Of a stretch of DNA of 6,410 nt, positions 1 to 6,351 are shown piece by piece; within the stretch, counting starts at the first letter, position 1; every line of letters begins with the position of its first letter. The stretch is taken from NCBI GenBank assembly GCA_964531805.1, contig CAZHGE010000115.1, positions 1 to 6,410 on the forward strand. Direction: 5' to 3'. The notes below the pieces were generated by a model. It saw only the letters and a list, made by a program, of their open reading frames with translations, made no database searches and was not told the origin of the DNA. The stretch comes from RGIG8767 sp964531805. GTDB taxonomy: Bacteria; Bacillota; Clostridia; Lachnospirales; Lachnospiraceae. A program made the position numbers and the translations under genes.

Positions 1-704
1 CCGGCATACAACTGAATCTTACCATAGTCGATATCCGCTGTATGGGTACATACCTTATTTAAGAAATAACGGTCATGGGAAACTACGATAACGGTATTGT
101 CAAAGTTAATTAAAAATTCTTCTAACCATGCAATCGCATCCAAATCCAAATGGTTGGTAGGCTCATCGAGAAGTAAAATATCCGGATTACCGAATAATGC
201 CTTAGCAAGTAAAATTTTCACCTTATCATTACCGGTCAAATCACTCATCATCGCATAGTGTAAATCCGTTTCGATACCTAAACCGTTTAAAAGCATGGCA
301 GCATTGGATTCTGCTTCCCATCCGTCCATTTCTGCAAATTCTGCTTCTAATTCACTGGCTCTGATTCCATCTTCGTCTGTAAAATCTTCTTTTGCATAAA
401 TAGCATCTTTTTCCTTCATGATTTCATAAAGACGCTGATTACCTAAGATTACCGTATCCATAACGGTATAAGCATCGTATTTAAAGTGGTCCTGCTCTAA
501 GAATGACAAACGCTGGCCCGGTGTAATTACAATATCACCATTGGTGGTATCCAGCTGTCCGGATAAAATCTTTAAAAAAGTAGACTTTCCGGCACCGTTT
601 GCACCAATCAAACCATAACAGTTACCTTCTGTAAATTTGATGTTTACTTCTTCAAAAAGGGCCTTTTTCCCTACTCTATAAGTTACATTATTTGCACTAA
701 TCAT
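1..704 (-). CDS. ykpA: ABC-F family ATPase, YbiT/YkpA type (5' part, cut by window edge)
   Basis: Soluble ATPase with no membrane segment, of the ABC-F class. Characterised members bind the ribosome and act on translation; the exact task of the YbiT/YkpA branch is unclear. The first 234 residues are visible of about 530-540 usual for the family. They hold the whole first nucleotide-binding domain: Walker A GANGAGKST (residues 34-42), a Q-loop Gln at 71, an inserted acidic helical arm (about 85-140), Walker B with catalytic Glu (ILLLDEPTNHLD, 176-187) and the switch SHDR (209-212). The ABC signature reads LTGND (156-160) rather than LSGGE; from memory, a degenerate signature in this domain is usual for YbiT/YkpA proteins, so I do not read it as damage. 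The start at 704 is preceded by AAAGAGG at good spacing. The interdomain linker and second ATPase domain lie outside the window. The family call is firm; the YkpA subgroup is likely from the NBD1 pattern. Confidence 0.9.
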   Translation of the reverse strand, partial: MISANNVTYRVGKKALFEEVNIKFTEGNCYGLIGANGAGKSTFLKILSGQLDTTNGDIVITPGQRLSFLEQDHFKYDAYTVMDTVILGNQRLYEIMKEKDAIYAKEDFTDEDGIRASELEAEFAEMDGWEAESNAAMLLNGLGIETDLHYAMMSDLTGNDKVKILLAKALFGNPDILLLDEPTNHLDLDAIAWLEEFLINFDNTVIVVSHDRYFLNKVCTHTADIDYGKIQLYA

Positions 705-754
705 TTCAAAACCTCTTTGTCCTAAATATACTTTGTTTAAGGGCACCGTTTTTT

Positions 755-782
755 ATTATACATAAAGTGGCAGATTTTTCAA
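755..782 (-). promoter_or_regulatory. Sigma-A type promoter of the ABC-F gene
   Basis: Read on the minus strand, TTGAAA (782-777) is followed after 16 bp by a perfect TATAAT (760-755). It lies about 50 bp upstream of the ABC-F start codon at 704. It matches the housekeeping sigma consensus at 5 of 6 and 6 of 6 positions, so constitutive, fairly strong expression is expected. The transcription start has not been shown. Confidence 0.75.
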
Positions 783-846
783 GGAATATCAGCAGGAATC
801 TCAAGATTTTTCTCTACTTTTTTCTTCTTTATTCCTCATATCCATC

Positions 847-875
847 TTGCATTTATACCCCTTGGATTGTAAAAT
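847..875 (+). promoter_or_regulatory. Candidate sigma-A promoter of the GGDEF gene
   Basis: TTGCAT (847-852), a 17-bp spacer and TAAAAT (870-875) make a good match to the housekeeping promoter about 67 bp before the start at 942. It is divergent from the ABC-F promoter; the two -35 boxes are about 65 bp apart, separated by T-rich DNA with no clear operator. The leader to 941 carries no riboswitch fold that I recognise; in particular I see no cyclic-di-GMP (GEMM) core. Confidence 0.55.
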
Positions 876-926
876 ATAAATACAAAAGCGGTATACGTCT
901 TAAACCGTTCTATTACATCAAAGTGA

Positions 927-933
927 AAGGTGG
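927..933 (+). promoter_or_regulatory. Ribosome binding site that fixes the GGDEF start at 942
   Basis: AAGGTGG at 927-933 sits 8 bp before ATG 942. A GTG at 930 in the same frame would give four more residues but lies inside this Shine-Dalgarno element, so it cannot be served by it. ATG 942 is therefore the better start. Confidence 0.75.
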
Positions 934-941
934 GATACCCT

Positions 942-1868
942 ATGGCATATGGCTCTATTTCATTAGAAAAACGTTTGAAAGACAATATTAAAAATTATGG
1001 ACTCGCTTCTCTTTTGGATACAAACAGAATGAGTGACCAATTGGAAATTTTACATAAATTATCAGGAGTAGAGATTTTAGTAACAGACCGCCACGGCGAG
1101 AAAATGATCTCCTTTGGTAATTTTGCTTCTTTCCATCCAGATGTAGAAAACGATCCTGGCAAAAAATTACGCGTAGCAAAACGCACCATTGCACACATCT
1201 ATCTTCGTTATGATAATGTTGATGATGTCAATATACCTATGCTCTCCACTTTTTTAGATAAATTAATCGAAACCTATGAATCTGTTGGAGAACAGACCTA
1301 CTATCACAAAGAAACAGCTGTTTATGCGGATGAATTAGAAGAAAAATTAGAAAAAGAAACTTATCAGGCTAAGCATGGCGAAAAAAATGATGAATTAACT
1401 GGTGTATTAAACCGCACTTATTTTGAAAACCGCCTTAAGATTGTAGACCGTTCCCAGATTGCACCAGTAAGTGCCATCTGCATTAACATCAACGACTGGA
1501 AATTCGTAAATGATCATTACGGCGATGAAGAAAGCGATCGTTTGATTCGTGTCATTGCAAATATCATTAGTAAAAATGCAAAACCAGAATACATTATCGG
1601 TCGTGTAGACGGTGATGTATTCAATGTACTCATCCCAATGCCGGAAGATGGTGAAAGTGAAAACTACTGTGCTGCTGTCAAAGCAGACTGTGAACGCTAT
1701 GAGGATGTACGCTTAGCACCTTCTGTTGCCATTGGTAATGTATTAAAAGAAAACGTGGAAGAGACTTTAACAGACAAACTGGCAGACGCCGAATATGAGA
1801 TGTTTGAGGATAAACTGGCAATGAAAAATGCTCCCGGTTACCGCAAACGATTAGAAAAGGGATTGTAA
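942..1868 (+). CDS. Degenerate GGDEF-domain protein, probably not an active diguanylate cyclase
   Basis: Cytoplasmic protein of 308 residues with no signal peptide or membrane helix. Residues about 20-115 form an alpha/beta region that may be a small sensory fold, but I cannot name its family. A charged helix at about 121-149 is a likely coiled-coil linker. The GGDEF domain runs from about 148 to 300 and opens with the family hallmark DELTGVLNR (150-158). Active enzymes make cyclic di-GMP from two GTP. Here GGDEF reads DGDVF (223-227), losing the metal-binding Glu to Val 226, and the metal-binding Asp of the DxD/FKxIND motif is Asn 182 (segment INDWKFVND). The guanine-contacting Asn 190 and Asp 199 remain. 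No RxxD inhibitory site precedes the motif. By homology to PleD it should bind nucleotide poorly with metal and be catalytically dead, so a receptor or scaffold role is inferred. A terminator and the AraC gene follow on the same strand. Confidence 0.85.
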   Translation: MAYGSISLEKRLKDNIKNYGLASLLDTNRMSDQLEILHKLSGVEILVTDRHGEKMISFGNFASFHPDVENDPGKKLRVAKRTIAHIYLRYDNVDDVNIPMLSTFLDKLIETYESVGEQTYYHKETAVYADELEEKLEKETYQAKHGEKNDELTGVLNRTYFENRLKIVDRSQIAPVSAICININDWKFVNDHYGDEESDRLIRVIANIISKNAKPEYIIGRVDGDVFNVLIPMPEDGESENYCAAVKADCERYEDVRLAPSVAIGNVLKENVEETLTDKLADAEYEMFEDKLAMKNAPGYRKRLEKGL

Positions 1869-1875
1869 AAAATAG

Positions 1876-1907
1876 AAAAGATGGACCCGCAAAGGTTCAT
1901 CTTTTTT
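1876..1907 (+). terminator. Rho-independent terminator between the GGDEF and AraC genes
   Basis: AAAAGATGGACC (1876-1887) pairs with GGTTCATCTTTT (1894-1905) across a 6-base loop, with one G-U wobble, and ends in a T-tract to 1907. It starts 7 bp after the GGDEF stop codon. Only 30 bp remain before the AraC start at 1938, so it may act as a partial terminator (attenuator) within a two-gene unit. Confidence 0.85.
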
Positions 1908-1925
1908 CATAAACAGTCTCAATTA

Positions 1926-1930
1926 TGGAG
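1926..1930 (+). promoter_or_regulatory. Ribosome binding site that fixes the AraC start at 1938
   Basis: TGGAG at 1926-1930 lies 7 bp before ATG 1938. An in-frame ATG at 1881 would add 19 residues, but it lies inside the terminator stem and has only a weak AAAAG before it. The added residues also read out the terminator T-tract, so 1938 is preferred. Confidence 0.75.
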
Positions 1931-1937
1931 ATATGAT

Positions 1938-2699
1938 ATGGACATTTCAAGAGAATGGTATAAAAGTGAATTTTTGCAGCATGAATTATTAGAACCCCAT
2001 CGTGCAATTGAACATGAACTTACTTTTTACGATGCCATTGCAACCGGTAATTTGGAATTTGTAAAACAGAATTGTAACAGCAATGCTTTTACCAATCCTG
2101 ATGGTATGGGTAAACTATCTGAGAATAAATTACAGAACATACGCTATCACTTTGTAGTAACTACTGCTATGATTGCCCGTTATTGCGTATACAATGGCAT
2201 GGAACAGGAAAAAGCGTATGGATTGAGTGATTTCTATATTTTAAAAATGGATAAATGTAAAACCATTCCTGAGATATCAGCACTTCACGATACCATGTGT
2301 ATTGATTATTGCAGTCAAATGCAGATTGTCATGAAACAACAGATCCTCTCTAAACCGATTGTATTATGTATAGACTATATTTATAGTCATATCCATTATC
2401 GGATTACCTTAAAGGAACTTGCTGATTACCTAAATTTGTCTGAGAGTTATTTATCCAAATTGTTTCAAAAAGAAATGGGCTTATCCGTAAGCAGTTATAT
2501 ACTGAATTTAAAAATTGATAAGGCAAAGAATCTTCTCCAATATTCCGAATACACCGTATCAGATATTGCAAATTACCTTGCCTTTTCTTCCCAAAGCCAT
2601 TTTATTCAGGTCTTCCAAAAGAAAACCGGATTAACCCCTCACAAATACCGCTCACATAATTTCAGAAGCACATGGAGTCAGGTATCTATGAAGAAATAA
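1938..2699 (+). CDS. AraC/XylS-family transcriptional regulator
   Basis: DNA-binding regulator of 253 residues. The C-terminal third is a complete AraC domain: first helix-turn-helix at about 157-181 (TLKELADYLNLSESYLSKLF), a linking helix, and second helix-turn-helix at about 206-231 (TVSDIANYLAFSSQSHFIQV), ending in the family signature GLTPHKYR (231-238). Residues 1-145 are an alpha-helical region with segments such as LQNIRYHFVVTTAMIARYC and GLSDFY, not the cupin fold of classic AraC. This type is common in Clostridia near carbohydrate genes; its ligand is not known to me. The gene converges on the GH94 phosphorylase, whose promoter carries a tandem direct repeat with 20-bp period, the geometry expected for two AraC-type subunits. 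Control of the phosphorylase is therefore plausible but inferred. No separate promoter fits between the upstream hairpin and the start codon. Confidence 0.92.
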   Translation: MDISREWYKSEFLQHELLEPHRAIEHELTFYDAIATGNLEFVKQNCNSNAFTNPDGMGKLSENKLQNIRYHFVVTTAMIARYCVYNGMEQEKAYGLSDFYILKMDKCKTIPEISALHDTMCIDYCSQMQIVMKQQILSKPIVLCIDYIYSHIHYRITLKELADYLNLSESYLSKLFQKEMGLSVSSYILNLKIDKAKNLLQYSEYTVSDIANYLAFSSQSHFIQVFQKKTGLTPHKYRSHNFRSTWSQVSMKK

Positions 2700-2742
2700 A
2701 GTGCCCCAAAAATACTTATAAAATTTATATAATAAAGAAACA

Positions 2743-2780
2743 GGCTATGCCAGACATCCGGCATAGCCCATCCTTTTATT
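2743..2780. terminator. Bidirectional terminator shared by the AraC and phosphorylase genes
   Basis: A perfect 9-bp stem GGCTATGCC/GGCATAGCC (2743-2751 with 2760-2768) closes an 8-base loop. On the plus strand it is followed by CATCCTTTTATT; on the minus strand by TGTTTCTTTATT. It sits between two convergent stop codons (2699 and 2803), so it can end both transcripts. The T-tracts are interrupted, so efficiency may be moderate. Confidence 0.8.
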
Positions 2781-2802
2781 AGGGGTTTTATGAAAAATAG
2801 AT

Positions 2803-5217
2803 TTATGACATAATGTATTCGATTTCCGTATGGTCTTTTAACAACTCCATCGGAATATAGTTTCCTAATACTTCTTTGCCATTTACATACATCTTTATAC
2901 AGCCTGATTCCGCATGCTGTGGGTTTTTGATTATAATATGCAAATTGCATTTTCTAAACTCTTTCTCAATTTCTACCTGATCCCATTCACTTGGAATAGC
3001 TGGGTCAATTCGAATACCATTAAAATCAGGTCTCATACCTAATATACCTTCTATACATCCAACCATCATTGTAGACGCCGTGCCAGTAAGCCAGTGTACA
3101 TGGGAATGACCAAAATTCGGACTGTCCTTTCCTTCTGTAAACTGTCCATAGCAGTATGGTTCTAATACACGCACTTCTGCCCTGTCATTCTGCGCTGCTG
3201 GTGCATTTTCCATAAAATAAGTAAATGCACGATTACCATGTCCGCGTAATGCTTCTGCTAAAATTACCCATCCTTGTGACTGAGAGAAAATTCCAGCATT
3301 TTCCTTTGTTCCTGCATTATAAATAACCGCAAAAGCACCTGGAAAAGCCTCTGCATGATATGGTGGATCCATTAAAATCGCACCATACTCTGTATTCAGT
3401 CTGTTATATACATTCTCTAATACTTTATCCGCCTGATCATCGGTTGCATAACCACTGATTACGCTCCATGTCTGCGGATTCAGCCACAGGTTTGCTTCTG
3501 CATCCGTTCTGCGTCCGATTACTTCACCTTTGTCTGTATATCCGCGGATAAAACGGTCCTCATTCCAACAATACTTATCAATAGTTTCTCCTAATTTCTG
3601 CTGTTCACGATTTAAATACATGATATATGCCGCATCATTTTTATATTCTGCAAACATTCTTAAAATGGTCATAGCATAGTAAAACTGAAGGGCTACAAAT
3701 GTAGACTCTCCTTCTTTTCCAAGACGAAGACAATCATTCCAGTCAGCATGAAGTCCGGCAGGCATTCCATGGATTCCCAAGTGATTCATTGAAAAATCAA
3801 TTGCTCTCTTTAAATGTTCATAAACAGTGCCTGTTTCTTTATCTGCAAACGGGATGATTTCATCCAAAAATGCCAAATTGCCAGTTTCTGCAATATACTT
3901 ATACACTGTTGGGAACAACCACAATGCATCATCCGCTCTATATGCCGGATGTCCTGTCTCTTTTACATAAGATGCATCATCCGGTGTATCTTCATGTCCC
4001 GGATTGTGTGTAAATTTAACCAGTGGAAGACCGCCGCCATTGCTGACCTGAGCAGAAAGCATAAAACGAATCTTATCAAGCGCCATTTCCGGTGCCAAAT
4101 GGATGATTCCCTGAATATCCTGCACGGTATCACGGTATCCATATCCATTTCGAAGACCACAGTAAATGAAGGAAGCAGCACGTGACCAAATAAAGGTCAT
4201 AAAACAGTTATATGCATTCCAAGTGTTGATCATCGTATTAAATTCTGCGCTTGGTGTCTTTACCTGAAATTTTGAAAATCTTTCGTGCCAATGTGTAATC
4301 AATCTCTGCAATTCCTGCTCACATTGTTCTTTTGGATTACGATAATCTTTCAAAATAGCTTCCGCCTCAGCATCCGTCTTCATGCCTAAAACAAATGCAA
4401 TGCTTTTTGTTTCTCCCGGCTGTAATGTCATGTTTGTTAATAATGCTCCGCAGCCATTTTCATTATAATTTAATATGCCACCAAGATCTCCATTTTCCAC
4501 GCCAACCGGATTTCCATAACTATGATATCTGCCTAAAAATTTTTCTTTGCTTCCACAATAAGAGGCAACTTCTCCTCCAGCCAAACCAAAAAAGCGTTCG
4601 ATTACGGTTTTATTATCAATATTCTCACCTTCTTTTAAAGCATCCAAATTTCCATGAATCATCTGCTTAATGCGGTTCCCATGAAATTCTGTTCTTGTAA
4701 TAAACTGTGAATACTGTAAATTTACCTGATCTTCTTCATAGTTATTCTGGTTGGTAAACTCCGCATAGCCTGTAACACTTAATCTTCTCTCTTCATCCGA
4801 CTGATTAGTCAGCGTAAGATTCCAGACTTCATAAGTTTTATCCAGCGGAACATAGTAAAGTGCCTCTGAGTGAATTCCACTATAATCAGCAAGCATTTTT
4901 GTATATCCCATACCATGGCGGCACTCTGATTTGTATGAATCCAAATCTTTTCCTACCGGTTGCCAGGAAGCTGACCAGTAATCTTTATTATCATTATCAC
5001 GAATATAGATGTAACGTCCCGGTTGATCAAAATTGTTAAACACATATCTTAAAATACGACCATTTGCTCCTGATTTTGCAAAACTATAACCACCTGCATT
5101 ATTAGAAATTAATGCACCATATTCCGGGGAACCAAGATAGTTTGCCCATGGTGCCGGAGTATCCGGTCTCGTAATCACATACTCTCTTTTACTATCATCA
5201 AAATAACCATACTGCAT
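2803..5217 (-). CDS. GH94 phosphorylase, cellobiose phosphorylase type
   Basis: Complete cytoplasmic enzyme of 804 residues, near the usual GH94 length of about 790-815. GH94 enzymes invert the beta-glucosidic bond with phosphate, giving alpha-D-glucose 1-phosphate plus the acceptor sugar. The N-terminal beta-sandwich (about 1-285) starts with the family pattern YGYFDD...EYVITRPDTPAPW and ISNNAGGYSF. The alpha-barrel (about 316-725) holds GYRDTVQD (360-367, donor-site region), HADWND with likely general acid Asp 492, and HWLTGT with phosphate-loop Thr 711-Gly 712. A beta domain closes the protein. Where related enzymes are remembered to have the phosphate-binding His (IFSH), this one has Gln 646 (IFSQSQGW), so the exact acceptor is uncertain. 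Cellobiose is the leading candidate; cellobionic acid or another beta-glucosyl sugar is possible. No signal peptide, so the substrate must be imported. AAAGGAG precedes the start at good spacing. Confidence 0.9.
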   Translation of the reverse strand: MQYGYFDDSKREYVITRPDTPAPWANYLGSPEYGALISNNAGGYSFAKSGANGRILRYVFNNFDQPGRYIYIRDNDNKDYWSASWQPVGKDLDSYKSECRHGMGYTKMLADYSGIHSEALYYVPLDKTYEVWNLTLTNQSDEERRLSVTGYAEFTNQNNYEEDQVNLQYSQFITRTEFHGNRIKQMIHGNLDALKEGENIDNKTVIERFFGLAGGEVASYCGSKEKFLGRYHSYGNPVGVENGDLGGILNYNENGCGALLTNMTLQPGETKSIAFVLGMKTDAEAEAILKDYRNPKEQCEQELQRLITHWHERFSKFQVKTPSAEFNTMINTWNAYNCFMTFIWSRAASFIYCGLRNGYGYRDTVQDIQGIIHLAPEMALDKIRFMLSAQVSNGGGLPLVKFTHNPGHEDTPDDASYVKETGHPAYRADDALWLFPTVYKYIAETGNLAFLDEIIPFADKETGTVYEHLKRAIDFSMNHLGIHGMPAGLHADWNDCLRLGKEGESTFVALQFYYAMTILRMFAEYKNDAAYIMYLNREQQKLGETIDKYCWNEDRFIRGYTDKGEVIGRRTDAEANLWLNPQTWSVISGYATDDQADKVLENVYNRLNTEYGAILMDPPYHAEAFPGAFAVIYNAGTKENAGIFSQSQGWVILAEALRGHGNRAFTYFMENAPAAQNDRAEVRVLEPYCYGQFTEGKDSPNFGHSHVHWLTGTASTMMVGCIEGILGMRPDFNGIRIDPAIPSEWDQVEIEKEFRKCNLHIIIKNPQHAESGCIKMYVNGKEVLGNYIPMELLKDHTEIEYIMS

Positions 5218-5265
5218 ATAAAAAATCTCCTTTTAACAACTTCATTTTATCTTTGTCATGTTTGT

Positions 5266-5294
5266 ATGATAGCAGACAGTCTCTTAAACAAATA
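5266..5294 (-). promoter_or_regulatory. Weak, probably activator-dependent promoter of the GH94 gene
   Basis: On the minus strand a -10-like TATCAT (5271-5266) lies about 50 bp before the phosphorylase start. At 17-bp spacing the -35 position reads TATTTG, a poor match to TTGACA; a TTGTTT is present but only 14 bp away. A good -10 with a poor -35 overlapped by a direct repeat fits a class II activated promoter. This is a reading of sequence only. Confidence 0.5.
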
Positions 5295-5323
5295 TCATTT
5301 TCATGTCGTAAACATCATTTTCA
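5290..5323 (-). repeat. Tandem direct repeat, candidate AraC-type operator
   Basis: Two copies of TGAAAATGATRTTT on the minus strand (5323-5310 and 5303-5290) match at 13 of 14 bases and repeat with a 20-bp period, about two helical turns. The downstream copy overlaps the -35 region of the GH94 promoter. AraC-family proteins typically contact direct repeats spaced about 20-21 bp, so the regulator at 1938-2699 is the natural candidate to bind here. Confidence 0.6.
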
Positions 5324-5334
5324 AGCCATAATTA

Positions 5335-5360
5335 TTACAAGCGCTAACTTGATTTTGTAA
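5335..5360. promoter_or_regulatory. Possible LacI/CcpA-like operator or inverted repeat
   Basis: TTACAA (5335-5340) and TTGTAA (5355-5360) form an inverted repeat with a 14-bp spacer. A perfect AGCGCT at 5340-5345 overlaps its left arm, resembling the centre of LacI-family and catabolite-repression sites. The flanks match the cre consensus only in part. It lies about 65-90 bp upstream of the putative -10, so a role in repression is speculative. Confidence 0.25.
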
Positions 5361-5370
5361 AAACATTTAT

Positions 5371-5412
5371 TTTTAAAAAATGGCAGCCCATATAAATTAT
5401 GAACTGCCATTT
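5371..5412 (-). terminator. Rho-independent terminator of the CBM gene
   Basis: On the minus strand AAATGGCAG (5412-5404) pairs with CTGCCATTT (5386-5378). The stem extends inward as TTCATA with TATGGG (two G-U pairs), giving about 15 pairs and a 5-base loop, then a run of six T (5380-5375). It begins about 9 bp after the stop codon of the CBM gene and separates it from the GH94 promoter. Confidence 0.9.
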
Positions 5413-5421
5413 ATCTTCAAA

Positions 5422-6351
5422 TTAAGGTGCATCCACCTCTTCAATTGTAATATTATCAATAAAAATCGTATGCTTTTTATCAATTACTCTGTCGGATACT
5501 GCACCTAAAGAAATGCTTAGTACCGCATTTTCATCCGTATCCTCTGTCATTTGGAAAGTATGGTCAAACGTTATATATGCTAAACTAAGTTTACATGTCT
5601 GTGCGTCCATGTAAGCAGTTGTCTCTTCGCCCTGTGCGCCATCCGCCTTTAATTCCAGCTTTACATCACGATTTAGAGAGGTTTTCGCATCAAAGGAAAC
5701 CTTATACCATTTTCCTTTTTCCAAACGGATATTTTTCTGCTTTAACTGGATTTTCCATTCTTCATCCGTTGTATCAAAAATGTCAAACCCAAGCGCACCG
5801 CCCTCTGATAATTCATCTACTAAATACGTCGCAATCGCATCACTATCTACAAACACTTCATATCCAACTGTTTCGTTTGTAAAATTACCGTTTATAATCT
5901 TATCATGCTCATACATACGGACATTATCCATATATGTAGTACCGGCAGCACCTAATAAAATCTCCAGTTGAGCCTGTGTTTCGCCATCTGGAATTGTAAC
6001 CGTATAGTGGTAAGTTCCTTTTTCTTTTCTAAGTGGTACCTCAAAGGTCTGACCAGCAATCTTAATGCCAATTATCTTTTCCTCCTCTGCATATGCGTTC
6101 AAGGAAAGCTTATAAGACTTACCGCCTTCTAATGCAAGTAATGACTGTGTTATCTTAACATCATCGAGACTGGTTACTGTCTCTGGAATTTCTGCTTTTA
6201 ACTCTCTTACCAAATCCTGATTCGTAACAGATACTTCTGCACCTTCACAGTTATTTTCCACTGTCCAGTATCCAAGACGGTTTTCACCACGATCAAAAGT
6301 AGAGTTATAAATATAATTTCCGTCAGGAAGAGAATTGTTTAATTCTCTCAT
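5422..6351 (-). CDS. Tandem CBM4/9-like carbohydrate-binding protein, possibly a 3' remnant of a larger glycanase
   Basis: Open frame of 309 acidic residues. It holds two similar beta-sandwich modules of the CBM4/9 (CenC-like) type: module 1 about 12-148, opening with NYIYNSTFD...LGYW and closing with YMDNVRMYE; module 2 about 151-306, opening with KIINGNF and closing with IFIDNITIEEV. Such modules bind beta-glucans or xylan and normally sit on secreted hydrolases. Here there is no signal peptide, anchor or catalytic domain. The only ATG (6351) has no Shine-Dalgarno sequence, and an in-frame stop lies 18 bp upstream (6372-6370). Coding character stops abruptly at this point, so a truncated or rearranged C-terminal fragment is as likely as a real stand-alone gene. 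A strong terminator follows. The module call is by pattern; ligand specificity cannot be read. Confidence 0.7.
   Translation of the reverse strand: MRELNNSLPDGNYIYNSTFDRGENRLGYWTVENNCEGAEVSVTNQDLVRELKAEIPETVTSLDDVKITQSLLALEGGKSYKLSLNAYAEEEKIIGIKIAGQTFEVPLRKEKGTYHYTVTIPDGETQAQLEILLGAAGTTYMDNVRMYEHDKIINGNFTNETVGYEVFVDSDAIATYLVDELSEGGALGFDIFDTTDEEWKIQLKQKNIRLEKGKWYKVSFDAKTSLNRDVKLELKADGAQGEETTAYMDAQTCKLSLAYITFDHTFQMTEDTDENAVLSISLGAVSDRVIDKKHTIFIDNITIEEVDAP

Noticed and set aside
156..245. Degenerate ABC signature LTGND as a sign of a broken ABC-F protein
   Set aside because: Walker A, Walker B, catalytic Glu and switch His are intact, and a non-LSGGE signature in the first domain is remembered as usual in YbiT/YkpA proteins.
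772..812. AGATTTTTC repeated at 772-780 and 804-812
   Set aside because: Only 9 T-rich bases with a 32-bp period in AT-rich spacer DNA; chance is a sufficient explanation.
876..941. Possible cyclic-di-GMP riboswitch in the GGDEF leader
   Set aside because: The leader after the putative promoter is too short and lacks the conserved GEMM core and paired stems.
767..991. Plus-strand open frame of 74 residues in the ABC-F/GGDEF spacer
   Set aside because: It spans the divergent promoters and overlaps the GGDEF start in another frame; it has no ribosome binding site and its Phe/Tyr/Ile-rich content reflects AT-rich DNA.
2678..2950. Minus-strand frame of 90 residues across the AraC and GH94 gene ends
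   Set aside because: It overlaps the 3' ends of both genes and the shared terminator in a different frame, and resembles no family.
3814..4670. Several short frames inside the GH94 gene on both strands
   Set aside because: They are shadows of a well-supported 804-residue enzyme and show no domain pattern or start signals.
5595..5971. Plus-strand frames opposite the CBM gene
   Set aside because: They overlap the two recognisable CBM modules and have low-complexity, non-protein-like content.
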